Part shown: in pieces, positions 34,208 through 44,842 of the stretch
Position numbering within the stretch: the first letter of the stretch is position 1
How the letters are laid out: each line of letters starts with the position of its first letter
NCBI GenBank assembly: GCA_036924085.1
Contig: JAVGWX010000011.1
Coordinates: 27,748,817-27,812,816, forward strand
Length of the DNA: 64,000 nt
Direction: 5' to 3'
DNA from: Ariolimax columbianus
Taxonomy: Eukaryota; Mollusca; Gastropoda; Stylommatophora; Arionidae
Notes under the pieces: generated by a model
Told to the model about the DNA's origin: nothing
What the model saw: only the letters and a program-made list of their open reading frames with translations
Database searches by the model: none
Translations under genes and position numbers: made by a program

Positions 34208-34545
34208 AAAGTTGTTGTTGTTGCGAATGCCCACAATGAATAGGTTACTCTTTTGTGCGCCCCGAATAAGACGTTAAGTGGCGGGTTGCAGTAGCTATCC
34301 TCACATCTATTCCGGACGTGCTGATGAAGGTGGACCAGGGTCCTCCAGGCGGTTGTGCTATGCTTGGCTTCATCTGCGTGTCGCTCACTACCACAGGGAT
34401 CATGTCGATCCTTCACCTCGTTAGCCAGGCTGCCATGAAAACAGCCTGTTTCCAGAGAGGGCTGCGAGGAAGCCAAAGTGAGGGTCTTGGCAAGTATGTT
34501 GAGCCTGACCCTGACTAACATGTCTGAGCAGTATATTTGTAGAAT
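34208..34545 (+). repeat. rep5 copy
   Basis: Begins gttgttgttgttgcgaatgc, then cccacaatgaataggttac and gaccagggtcctccaggcgg. It ends in the 38-bp motif (agtatgttgagcctgaccct, gactaacatgtctgagcag). Confidence 0.88.
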
Positions 34546-35013
34546 TAGCCTGCAGTGTTTGAAAGAAAACTTTGGAAACAATACCCAATATTCATCTTCT
34601 TCTTTGGTCTTCATCCACTGCACCTTCAGCCCCACACCCAATATACGATACAGGGCTTTTTATTAAGTGAAACACTCACTTTCAGGGATCAGAAGAGAAA
34701 GTGCATAACTTCCAACTTTAAACCACATACATTTATGGCCAATATTGGTGAGAAGATCTACAAACATATCTTATCACTATATTTAACATGAAAGTTAATG
34801 TGATTCTGTATTATAATTTTATTTGCAATTTTTTACATTTATTAACATCTCCCAGAAACTAAATATATATGTCAATCAAGTGGTCCCCATTTGATCCATC
34901 TAGTAATCAGCTTACTAAGATGGAGTGAGGTGGTTCAGTCCGCCCCGGAGGAGTATGCCATCATGACTAGTCACTCTGGTATTTTGTCTTATTAGGTTTG
35001 ATTATTTTTATGT

Positions 35014-35025
35014 GGGGTTGCTGTA
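35014..35025. other. Left target-site duplication of LINE-C
   Basis: GGGGTTGCTGTA is repeated at 37086-37097. After removal of LINE-C the sequence continues into the SINE2 head (gtccagaggttaaggcactc). Confidence 0.85.
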
Positions 35026-35076
35026 ATAATAATAGCTGTCCATCGTTGTCGATGAGAACCGCCGACATCATCCTTG

Positions 35077-35751
35077 TCACAAATTTCCCTGTTGGGTGTG
35101 GGTGCGCATGTGGCTGAACAGGCCAATGCGGGTACTAAAACATCTGCTGCATAACGGCCACACGAGGTCTGTAGAAGGTGATGGTGTTCCCGCTGTTTGG
35201 GATTTCCGGGTCTTGCGTCTGCTCTGGGCTTTCACAACACGGTCATCTTCACCGGCAGCTACACCCGATTTGATTGCGCTTCTCCAGTCAGATCTGTTTT
35301 GCGCAAGACATTCCCAGGTGTCAATGTCTATCTGGCAACTTTTCAGTGAGTCCTTCAGACCGTCTTTAAATCGTTTCTTTGGGCGCCCTCTTTCGCGCCA
35401 TCCTTCTCTCAGCTCGCCGAAGAGAAGCTTCTTTGGGAGCCGCTCGTCTGACATACGGACGAGGTGTCCGGCCCATCCTAGTCGTGCTTTTTCTAGCAGT
35501 GCATGGATGCTGGGCATGTTAGCCCTCGAGAGAACCTCGATGTCAGTGACACGATCTTGCCATCGGATGTGGAATATTCTCCTCAGGCAACCTGTGTGGA
35601 AGTGGTTTAACCTCCTTGCATGTCCAGAGTATACAGTCCAGCTTCCGCAAGCGTATAGTAGGGTTGGAATGATGGTTTCATGGTAGACTTTTGAGTTTGG
35701 TCTTGACGCTGATGCCACGATGTACCAAGACCATCGAGCGCATTCTACCAA
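35077..35751 (-). pseudogene. LINE-C C-terminal region with C2H2 finger
   Basis: The frame reads PTLLYACGSWTVYSGHARRL, FHTGCLRRIFHIRWQDRVTD, EKARLGWAGHLVRMSDERLP and RGRPKKRFKDGLKDSL. It ends CSRCFSTRIGLFSHMRTH, a classical C2H2 spacing, near 35100-35155. The finger is probably nucleic-acid binding (inference). It is offset from the reverse transcriptase by a frameshift near 35750-35860. Confidence 0.9.
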
Positions 35752-35857
35752 AGGCTGTGCTGGCCTTTGCTATTCTGCTTGACACCTCATCGTCTAGGCT
35801 GACAGATCTCGACATCGTGCTGCCCAGATATGTGAATTTGTCTACGACATTTAGCGT

Positions 35858-36850
35858 CTACCCGCTGACTGTAGTCTCTGGTTTTGTGTACGGCATGCCT
35901 GGTGCTGGTTGGTACATGACCTCTGTTTTTCTTGCATTTATGGTCAGGCTAAAATTGTTCCATGCTGCAGAGAACCGGTCCATTCCAACCTGCATGTTCA
36001 GTTCTGAGTTGCTCATTAGAGCGCAGTCGTCAGCAAATACAAGTTCCCTGATTATGTCGCCAGCCACTTTGGTTTTGGCCTTCATTCTTCTGGGTTTGAG
36101 TAACTTGCCATTTGTGCGGTACTTTATGGGTATTCCAAGCTCCAGTGATCTGAAGGCGTCTGTCATTGTGGCCTCGTACATCATGCTGAACAAGGTCGGG
36201 GCGAGTACACATCCTTGTTTTACTCCATTTGATACTAGAAACGTTTTAGAGATTGCACCGCTGTCAAGTACACGAGCACACATGCCTTCGTGTAGCTGTT
36301 TCACCATGGTTATGAACTTGTTGGGGCAGCCAAACTTGGACATTATCATCCACAGACCTCCTCTGTTTACTGTATCAAATACCTTTGTCAAATCAATAAA
36401 TGTGGTGTACAAGGCCTGATTTTGTTCCCGACACTTCTTTTGTACTTGACGAGCGGCAAAAATCATGTCCACTGTTCCTCTTCTGGCTCTGAACCCACAT
36501 TGGCTTTCTGGGAGATGGTGGCTTTGTTCAAGGTGTTTGTTGAGCCTGTTTAGCAGTAAGCGCGCTAGGATCTTGCCTGCTACGGAGAGTAGTGATATTC
36601 CACGATGGTTGTCGCATTCCTGACGGTTGCCTTTTCTTTTGAACAGGTGAACAATTGAGGCGTCCTTTAGCTCCTGCGGAATTTTTCCTTCAGCGCACAT
36701 ATGGCAGAAGGGTTCAGTGATCCTTCTGGTGAGGGATGGGCCAGCTGTCTTATATACCTCTGCTGGTATTACATCCGCTCCTGGAGCTTTTCCTATAGAT
36801 AGTGAGTGAACTGATTGTCCTGTCGACTTCCTCCTCAGTGATGACTTCAT
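35858..36850 (-). pseudogene. LINE-C reverse transcriptase domain
   Basis: A 330-codon open frame carries, in order, GKAPGADVIPAEVY, NHRGISLLSVAGKI, SQCGFRARRGTVDMIF, TTFIDLTKVFDTVN, GVKQGCVLAPTLFS and ELVFADDCALMSN (catalytic FADD). The usual FIDL.KAFD is FIDLTKVFD here. The frame shifts at both ends: upstream LINE coding (ALKALYGTQPS) continues to about 37042, and downstream coding resumes at 35751. The domain itself is unbroken, so the copy is fairly young. Confidence 0.92.
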
Positions 36851-37042
36851 CCAACGACAGGTTCAGTTCCACCTGCGGCATTCGCCGGATGGCCTCCTTA
36901 TTTATGGACGATGGATGGTTTAGTATTTTGCAGAAGTGGTCTGCCCATCTGTCTAGAATCTGAACCTTATCTGTTAGCAGTGCCCCATCCGCACTGCGAA
37001 CTGGAGTATTACTAGAGGGCTGCGTGCCGTAGAGAGCTTTCA

Positions 37043-37115
37043 GTGCCTTAACCTCTGGACTACAGCAACCACCCCCCCCTTTTACGGGGTTGCTGTAGTC
37101 CAGAGGTTAAGGCAC
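37043..37115. repeat. Perfect 28-bp inverted repeat with 17-nt loop
   Basis: Arms are 37043-37070 (gtgccttaacctctggacta…) and 37088-37115, exact reverse complements. The loop, 37071-37087, is acccccccctttta plus cgg. The right arm is target DNA (SINE2 head); the left arm is a copy of it fused to LINE-C coding sequence. Confidence 0.95.
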
Positions 37116-37220
37116 TCACCTTTCACAGCGATGAACGTCACTGTAAACCAAATACAGTGTACATCACATTATTAAGGCAAAATCATCTGATATTGTAGCC
37201 ATCATCGCTTGCGATGGGCA
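37086..37220 (+). repeat. SINE2 copy, internally deleted
   Basis: Head gtccagaggttaaggcactc, then tttcacagcgatgaacg. It goes straight to the SINE2 3' part (gtagccatcatcgcttgcga), matching 24285-24300 in the 23668 copy. Confidence 0.78.
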
Positions 37221-37664
37221 ATAGCTATATGTGGGGAAGGAAGAGTTACGGTAAAATCTGCCCTAGATGTCAAATACTGTTGGTATGTTTGTGAAGGGAA
37301 AGGTCACATGTTGCGGCGAGATGATGGTTGATGGATCACAGCGACGGCGGGAAAGACCTCAAATGTGTTGGTCAGACTCCCTTGCTTACTCCCTTACCAC
37401 CCACTGAACTTCTATGGCCCGAGACTTGGTCCGTTGGGGGCAAAGTTGGGACAACACGTACAGTGTATGTTGAAACATCGTAGTAAAAATAATATTATGA
37501 CATTTACCTCATTTGCTTTGGGGGGTGGGGGGGATTAATAGGGCTTAGGAGTAAAGATTACTTGCCCAAATGTAGTCACTGTTCAGTGAGCAAGCTAGAT
37601 AATTACGTAGGAATTATTTATGTTTAAAATAACTTGTCTTGTAAAATATCTTGCATGTCTTGTT
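37221..37664. other. No gene recognised
   Basis: Contains agacttggtccgttggg and a G-run near 37520. No coding block or named repeat was seen. Confidence 0.3.
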
Positions 37665-37999
37665 CTTAGTTCTTAATCGACCTGTACTTCTACAGGGGCA
37701 GATGCCCCTGTGCAGGTCCAAGCTCTGGATGTAGCCGGGAGGAGGATTTCCTGGTTAGCGGGCTAGGTTTGAGCAGTTTATTACTCCACTGCGTTGGGGC
37801 AAGTGCAGCAGATGGTGGTTAATCGGTGTGCGAGTCCATTTAATAGACTCAAACACTAGAGTAAAGTAGACCCGCAGCCTGTTAGACATCATCTATTATG
37901 CTGCTCTTAACAAACCATAGCCGGTGTTATGCCATATCATACAGTTAGTTGCCTCTTGCGACATGCTCTCTGTATATATATATATATATATATATATAG
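37665..37999 (+). repeat. rep3 copy ending in a (TA)n microsatellite
   Basis: Begins ttcttaatcgacctgtactt with the palindrome caggggcagatgcccctg. The rep3 landmarks follow, ending gcgacatgctctctg and then (TA)n at 37974-37999. Confidence 0.87.
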
Positions 38000-38390
38000 A
38001 ATAAAATTGGTCCCAAAACTGAGTCCCGAGGCACTTTTTACTTCACACCACTCAGAGTGTATGCCCACTCTCTGCCCTCTTCCTGTTAACCAATTTTCTG
38101 TTCAATTTGCAACTTTGCAACCTATTCCATGTGATTTCATCGTCCTAAACAATCTTCGATGGAGCACTCTATCAAAGGCCTTTGCAAAATCTAGATAAAT
38201 ATTATCCACCGGCTCCCCTCCATTTATTATTTTATATATTATATAAGGCGCATTATATTATTTTGGCAACCTCCTCAATGAAATCTAATAAATTTGTTAA
38301 GCACGATCTCCCTCTAGTAAACCCATGCTGACTATTCCTGATTAGATTCAATTTATCCAAGTGCATTACAATGTTTTCTTTGAAGGTGCG
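38000..38390 (-). pseudogene. CR1-like LINE, central reverse transcriptase
   Basis: The minus strand reads KENIVMHLDKLNLIRNSQHG, FTRGRSCLTNLLDFIEEV and YLDFAKAFDRVLHRR, then LSGVKSKKCLGTQF. This is the part of the CR1-like protein upstream of the FADD box that starts the 5534 copy. It is a fragment with frame breaks. Confidence 0.87.
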
Positions 38391-39294
38391 AGGAGGGACT
38401 CATGGTAGTTGATGTGTTGACAAGCCATGCATTTTGAGAACAGACTGATCTCTAGCATGAGTTGCCTCCAACCACATGGCATTAATATCTTCCATACCTT
38501 TTCTTAAATTCTCATCTCATCCCCGCCACCATCCATTTGCCTTCCTCTTTTTCTTCTATGTATATCACCATTTGGTCTTTCCGTATTTGGCTGCCACGGG
38601 CTTATCTGGCTGTTTCCCACTTCTTGCGCCCTCCTGGCCACTCACCTTTGTCTGTCATTTGGAATCCTGCCTGAGAAGAAGTGATGTGACTTTTTCTCAG
38701 TTAAGTACTCTACTTTCACCTTATATATTGACATCCCCCTTTTCTTATATGATTTGCTAGTTCTTCATTATTGTTGTTCATTTTTCCTGATGAAGGCCTA
38801 TTGGTCGTAACGTATGTTTCGTTTGTGTTTTTACCTCAGTGCGGTATCTGACAAAATTTGTTTGTTTTTTTTCACTTAATTTTTTCTTACTCTTTCATGC
38901 TTTAAGATTAAGCCTACTTGTGTGAGACATGCATCTTTTATCTATAGACCAGAGTCTTTCTGGTTATATTATCGCACATTAGCCATTAACGGTAATTGGA
39001 ACGCAGGTGTAAATGCTTGAGCATTGCTCAAGTGAACGAGAAAAAAAGACATTTTGATTGCATAGTGAAAGCACCTCTTCTTTTGACATATTTTGGTCAA
39101 TAGTGATATTTTACTTTCATATTTTAATTATATTTTAGAATCACTGATATTTGTAAACACATTCCATTCCCATTTTTAAATGAAGTCCATGACGCGGTTG
39201 GTCAGTTGCCTTTATAAATATTTTGTGTCAGCCATATTTGATGAGCTCTTGTATTACCTTGTGATGCTATTCTTGGGTGCAAAAGCTTGTTCTC
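38391..39294. other. No gene recognised
   Basis: Contains a 94-residue open frame (38476-38760) rich in Phe, Leu and Ser with no recognisable motif. Probably chance. Confidence 0.3.
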
Positions 39295-39845
39295 CGTCCA
39301 CACATATAACCTCTCTCTATCTCTAAATGTACAATGTTTCTCTTTCAGCATGCAAGACCTATGCTTTATCAGCACATACAACTTCTTTCTCTTCAACAAT
39401 ACAACATTTATCTTTCAGCATCTGAGACCTAGTCTCAATCAATACATATAACTTCTCTCTCTGTAACAATACAACATTTCTCTTTTAGCATTCAAGACAT
39501 AATCTCTATCAGTGCATACAACTTCTTTCTCTTCAACAATACAACATTTATCTTTCAGCATCTGAGACCTAGTCTCTATCAATACATATAACTTCTCTCT
39601 CTGTAACAATACAACATTTCTCTTTTAGCATTCAAGACATAATCTCTATCAGTGCATACAACTTCTTTCTCTTTAACAATATAACATTTATCTTTCAGTA
39701 TCTGAGACCTGGTCTCTATCAGTACATACAACACTTCTCTCTTTCTAACAATAAATTTCTCTTTCAGCATCCGAGACCTAGTTTCTATCAGGACACAACT
39801 TTTTCTCTCTCTCTTTCTCTCTCTAACAATTTAACTTTTCAGATA
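39295..39845. repeat. 69-bp tandem array, about 8 copies
   Basis: The unit contains tctttcagcatctgagacct, agt.tctatcaatacata and ctctctctgtaacaatacaa. Alternate units are more alike (39411 with 39549; 39479 with 39617), suggesting a 138-bp higher-order unit. The minus-strand peptide pattern MLKEK…REVLYVLIE is a by-product. Confidence 0.93.
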
Positions 39846-39857
39846 AATAATAGATGT

Positions 39858-40018
39858 GAGATAAAGTGATTGACTGGTGAGATAAGTGATTCACTGGTGA
39901 AATAAGTGATTGACTGGTGAAATAAGTGATTGACTGGTGAGATAAGTGATGGACTGGTGAGATAAGTGATTGACTGGTAAGGTAAGTGATGGACTTGTGA
40001 GATAAGTTATGAACTATG
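39858..40018. repeat. 20-bp tandem array, about 8 copies
   Basis: Unit gataagtgattgactggtga with few substitutions. It starts about 15 bp after the 69-bp array. Confidence 0.93.
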
Positions 40019-40339
40019 AGATACGTTATTACATGAAAAGGTAAATAATTTACCTGTTATCATACATTAAATTATTCAAACCCTGTAAAGGATATACTAT
40101 TTTACCAACAGGAAACAAAAATCCAGAAAATATAGAGCTATTGGTTGATTGGAATGTGTTTTTGTTGTTATCAATTACTGCAATTACTGCTTTAAAGTTT
40201 TTTGTTAGAGAGAAAGGAGGTTACCCAATACATTTTTGTATTATTAATTTCTTTGTCGCGAAATCAGATCTCCATTAATGAGTGGAATTCCCACAAATTG
40301 ATAATGATGTATTTAATGAATCTAATGTTTTCTATGCAG

Positions 40340-40474
40340 TCTAGGAGTGCAATTACCCCATGGTTGGATGGAGCACGTCCTGATGGACCAAAACTGAATG
40401 AAGCCAGGAAATTTGTGGACATGTCATCAAATGAGATCTTCCATATGAAAAAGTCGAGTCTACCTTCAGTCTGA
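40340..40474 (+). CDS. Probable terminal coding exon, gene unknown
   Basis: After a good acceptor (aatgttttctatgcag), 44 codons run to a TGA: SRSAITPWLDGARPDGPKLN then EARKFVDMSSNEIFHMKKSS and LPSV. Composition and codon use look like real protein, not a repeat product, and the segment is unique in the window. I do not recognise the family. The short conserved-looking, charged C-terminus could belong to a small cilia- or sperm-type protein, but that is a guess. No upstream exon was identified within the preceding repeats. It could also be chance. Confidence 0.4.
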   Translation, partial: SRSAITPWLDGARPDGPKLNEARKFVDMSSNEIFHMKKSSLPSV

Positions 40475-40829
40475 AGACTCGTCTTTATATATTCTAATAG
40501 CATAATTCCTCTTTCATTACAGATTATTTTATAAGGCTGACTCGCTCTTGTATTTTTGAAGTTTCATTTAACCCTGGTGTATGCTATATGTTGAGAGATT
40601 ATACCAAACATTACTGAGAAATACATGTGATGGCAGTCTCACCCGTGTCAAATGGAAGGTTTGATACATACAATAATATAGGTATTATTTTCTATTTAAA
40701 TTAATAGTCATTTATGTAAGAGCATTTATATATATATATATTTTAGGCTAGATAAACAGCAAGACTATGAATTAGTCATACCTGATGAAAACGCATATAT
40801 CGTACAATGAAGTCTCAAAACACTTCATC
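40475..40829. other. No gene recognised
   Basis: Would hold the 3' UTR of the exon above if real. A short (TA)n run lies near 40728-40741. Confidence 0.3.
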
Positions 40830-41065
40830 CATGACCCCAGTGTCTGCCATGGGACTATTATCTGCCTGTATTAATCCTCAGTTGTCCATCTATATTTTCA
40901 CAACAAATGTCAAGGAGCTATGTCCGGAGAATAGGACGCCTGGCTAACCAAAGGAGTGTTGTGTTCAGCCAAGAAAGTCTGAATCAGATGCGAAGAATGG
41001 ATGACAGGAGTGTTATCCTGCCAAGTTCCTGTTGTCCACACGTCCAGTAGTTTGTGTCGCACAGC
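40830..41065 (-). pseudogene. Mariner fragment, minus orientation
   Basis: The minus strand reads WQDNTPVIHSSHLIQTFLAE, then HNTPLVSQASYSPDIAP, the block around the second catalytic Asp of Mos1/SETMAR-type transposases. Confidence 0.78.
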
Positions 41066-41406
41066 ATCATGGTAGCCAAACACAACATTGCTCTGGTTCG
41101 TCAGGCCCCCTACTTCCCCGACATGGCTCCTTGTGATTTTTTAAACTGTTCCCTAGGCTGAATAGGCAGCTGAAAGCGATCCGATTTGAGTAATGAATAG
41201 ACATTATGCAAAATGCGACGACCCAGCAGTACTCCATTCCCAAAGAGGCCTTCCTGAAATACTTCCAACAATGGTGGGAACGCTGATAGAAGTGTTTGGA
41301 GTTCGGAGGAGGGTACTTTCAAGGTTATTAGGGTTTCAACCTCTAGATGACTAATTGTATTTTTATGGCCCGAAGATCGGATACTTTTTGAACACACCTC
41401 GTACAT
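41066..41406 (+). pseudogene. Mariner C-terminal end with terminal repeat
   Basis: The plus strand reads VAKHNIALVRQAPYFPDMAP then CDF, and further IPKEAFLKYFQQWWERW, the transposase C-terminus. The right end is gatcggatactttttgaaca followed by cacctc. It abuts an inverted fragment of the same region. Confidence 0.82.
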
Positions 41407-41815
41407 TCACGCATGTCTAGAATTTATTTCTAGAAAAAGGATCTTACAAACCACGAGGGAGGACAATGAATATTGTTTCATATCGTTTGTAGCTCACATC
41501 TTACTGGTATCTGAAAGGGGAATAATGAATAGTAATGCTGTAACCTGCCAGGCTTGTAATAATACAACTAAAGAGGATTGGTTATGCACTATCCTGTAGA
41601 AACTATAAGCAACAAGATCAAGGCAAGAAGACCTCTACCTCTCCATCGGGGGAGATGAGCAGCTAGGTCAATCACATATCATTTGTAATGTTTTAAAATC
41701 ACATATAGGTTTCTTCTAGTTCAAATAAATCCATCCATTTTAAAAACAAATCACAGAGGGGAAAAAAATATTCTCTTTCTCTCTATATGGTCATTCAGCA
41801 CCAAAAACAGTGCAT

Positions 41816-42067
41816 TTTTTGTTGTTTTTGCGCTTGCTTTATTTCTCTATTACCAAAGACGGTGTGCATTGCACTATGTTTTTATTTTGCGCCTGTCTGT
41901 GCATCTGACTTTGTCATGCATTTTACGTAAGGGTCTGTTTACTCCTGCATTTTCTAAGGGTGTGCTTCACTTTGGTAATGGCCGGTGCTGTGATTGGGGA
42001 GCGAACCCAGCACTTTTGGGTTGTGAGCCGTGTCACGTAACCACTAGCCCACACCGTCCCCAAAGAT
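41816..42067 (-). repeat. SINE1 copy with 7-bp duplication
   Basis: Reverse complement of SINE1 (gcgaacccagcacttttggg, gtcacgtaaccactagccca). AGTGCAT occurs at 41809-41815 and 42068-42074. Confidence 0.88.
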
Positions 42068-42299
42068 AGTGCATAAGGTAGAATTCGGCCACTACTCTCG
42101 GCAGTTCTTTCGTGTTCCCTATCCCAATGGTTACACCCTCCCTTATGATAATTCTGCATAGTCTCTCTGGGTCTACCCTACTTCCTTTTGCTGCTAGATT
42201 TCCACATAATTGCATGAAACGGGAGTTTATTATTGTTTATCTGGAGCACGTCCCGATGAACGCCTGACGTTTCTTCCTGATGACATTAGAAACATAATT

Positions 42300-42560
42300 T
42301 TCGTTGGACTGTATTTGTATTTGCTCAGTGGTAATGAATTATTTCCAGCCAAGGCCCAGTAGACATCTAAGGCATTTATTTTCAATCGCATTCAATCTAT
42401 TTTCGAGCGTCTTTGTCATCTTCTGGCTTTCACAACCATATTTCAGCACTGAGATGACAGAGTTAAGTATCCTGAGTTTGACACGTTTGCTCACTGATGT
42501 AGATCTGCAAATATTTGTAAATTGGTTGAAGGCAAGTTGATGCAAGTGAGAATTTCCTGT
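42300..42560 (-). pseudogene. LINE C-terminal fragment
   Basis: The minus strand reads STSVSKRVKLRILNSVISVL, KYGCESQKMTKTLENRLNA and IENKCLRCLLG. It matches the (L.LYG.E.W…HKCLRR) block downstream of many LINE reverse transcriptases. Confidence 0.78.
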
Positions 42561-43094
42561 GAAGTTTGTTAGACTTGTTTGCTCAACCCTTGTTTACATG
42601 TGATTTTATTTTCGATCTATGCTTTGTTCTGCATTGTTTTTAATGAATTCATTGAGCTGCAATAAATCCGCAATCACAGAAGCATTGGCTTATCAGCATG
42701 CGTTGCCTTGAAACTTCCATATGAACAACTTTTGTCTCGGTGTCAGAATATCACTACAGACACATATCCGCCATAGCGGTCAGGGGAGACCACCATATGT
42801 TGTTACATATTTGTTGTTTGGTTATTATGTTTTTAAATTACAACTACCGTATACACTCACGTATAAGTTCAGAAATCTATTCCTAGAAAAAGGATCTTCA
42901 AATTGTATGTAAAGTATAGACAAGGAAGTGTTATTTATTATGGAGAAAAGTGATAGAAATCAGATCTCCTGAAGTTTCATGGTAAACATTCAAGATGGCA
43001 ACCCAATATTGAAATTTATAACTTTTTAAATAACTCCATTGTTAAAATACACGGCACGGTAATGTCACATTTTTAGATCAGTGGTATATACCAT
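42561..43094. other. No gene recognised
   Basis: AT-rich intergenic DNA without a recognised repeat. Confidence 0.3.
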
Positions 43095-43500
43095 TTTTAG
43101 ATTAACCATTTCCAGTCCACACTAAAATTTTCAGAATTGTGTCTTTCAGTCCACAGAATGTGGTACAACACTTTACAGCAAAGTTTTTTTCAAACAAAGT
43201 TAATTAATATTAAAGAAATATGGTTAAATTACTATTTACAGATCTTAAAACACATAATTAACCTGTGAAATGAAGTATTCATAATAAAAAATATGTATTT
43301 GTCTGAAGTATTAAATGTCATTAATGTGGCAAATAGAATTTGAAAAATATATACTTGTGATGACATGAATATTTTATTTCTGCTTTAAAGCTCTCGATAT
43401 CCTTACCAATCCCTTTCTTCTGTGTCCCAATTAAAGTCTAGATCAGATTATGTTGGAATATCCACGTGTAATCCAGATGGACGTACATTAGTCTAATCAT
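43095..43500. repeat. Old TTAA-type non-autonomous DNA element
   Basis: Diverged relative of 32617-32960, sharing attaaccatttccagtcc, gaagtattcataataa, atagaatttgaaaaatata and aatatccacgtgtaatccag. Confidence 0.5.
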
Positions 43501-43503
43501 ATC

Positions 43504-43745
43504 TTCTTCGTCGTTTGTTCTCAAACTCTCACCACCAAGCACTGAAAAGGGCCTTGCAAGTAGCAGGATGTTGTCTGGAGAACAGAATGTGTTATGTTGT
43601 AGTTTACATCATGAATGTGCGATATTTGCACCTTTCGGTCCAACACATCTGACTTCAGCAGGCATTTTTGGGTAACGGGTTAGCTTTCCCTCTTTGATTC
43701 CATTTCCTTAGCCAGTCTGCCCTGTTGCAGCCTGTTATCCAGGAC
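43504..43745 (-). repeat. SINE4 copy, 5'-truncated
   Basis: ttcttcgtcgtttgttctca (tail complement), then gaacagaatgtgttatg, gcgatatttgcacctttcgg and cagcctgttatccaggac. Confidence 0.88.
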
Positions 43746-43885
43746 CATTATATCAAATAATACTTCATGTCTCAGGTCTTGAAATCACAGATTTTATTGA
43801 ATGGAAAGGTACATTTTTAGACATTTACCACACATGTGTCGGAAAGCAACGGCAAACTACCGACTGTATTACTGCCAAGAAAATC

Positions 43886-44842
43886 ATGACAGCCAGAAAT
43901 AAGAAAACTCAAAGGTCCGATGGTGAGACCACCATGCCAGTTGGATCATGTAAACGAAGTGGGGACGAGAACAATGTCAGGGCAAGTACAAGTAATAGTG
44001 ATGACAGCCAAAAGCCTGATGGAAATACAGTGGAAAACCCTGGTGCTGGTCTAAACAAAAAACTCAGAATTGGAACCTGGAACACAAGAAGTATGTACCA
44101 AGGGAAACTTCTCATAATTGAGAAGGAATTGGAGAGAACAAAAGTGGACATACTGGAAATCTCGGAACACAGGTGGGCGGGTCAGGGCCATTTCAGTACC
44201 CACACAGGAGGACACTTTGTATTCTCGGGGAGAGAAAGGAGCGGTTATGGTGGAGTTGGTTTTCTTTTATCGGAAAGAGCGTCCACAGCACTGCTTGGGT
44301 ATGATCCAGTTAATGATCGGGTACTCAAGATCAGACGGAAGAGGAAAGGCAGAAACATTACAATAATACAGGTCTATGCACCAACTGCAGCAGCAGCGGA
44401 GGGGGAGTTAGAAGAGTTCTACTATGTTCTACAAGAGACTATAAATAAAGTGGAAAAAAGAGACAACATGATAATAATGGGAGATTTAAATGCAAAAATA
44501 GGAGGTGATAGAGTAAAAGATGAAGAGAAAGTACAGGGGCCCTTTGGATTAGGGCACAGAAATGAACGAGGAGAACATCTAATGGCATTTTGTATGGAAA
44601 ACAATCTCTCCATCGCAAATACAACACCCCAGATGATTGTTTACATGGACGTAACCACACGGGAAAAGCAGGAATTAAATAGATTACATTCTGATCCAAC
44701 AAAGATGGAGGTCAGGTGTATCTTCCGTGAAGACACTACCAGGCGCAGATTGCGACTCAGACCACCAGTTACTGATCGCGGACATCAAGATAAGATTGAA
44801 AAAATTGGTGAAAAGCACAAGACCAATACACTACGACGTTAA
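43886..44842 (+). pseudogene. LINE-B endonuclease domain
   Basis: After about 58 charged residues (possibly a start at 43886), the domain begins LRIGTWNTRSMYQGKL (catalytic Asn). It continues LEISEHRWAGQGHF (Glu), IQVYAPTAAAAEG (Tyr) and IIMGDLNAKIGGDRV (Asp, Asn). The frame shifts near 44630, after which the true frame gives RN.IDYIL and then DCDSDHQLLIADI (catalytic Asp-His) at about 44733. The printed C-terminus after residue 250 is therefore out of frame. It would nick target DNA for insertion. Confidence 0.88.

Larger units (their letters stand above)
35026..37085 (-). mobile_element. LINE-C, 5'-truncated, with C-terminal zinc finger
   Basis: This minus-strand LINE has a 12-bp target duplication. 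It contains the reverse transcriptase, the C-terminal region and a C2H2 finger, and ends in an (ATT)-rich tail at 35026-35035. The endonuclease is absent. Its 5' junction (37043-37085) carries a fold-back copy of the flanking target followed by a C-rich loop. Confidence 0.9.

Noticed and set aside
38476..38760. 94-residue hydrophobic open frame as a membrane protein
   Set aside because: Low-complexity Phe/Leu/Ser pattern in T-rich DNA, with no splice or start context.
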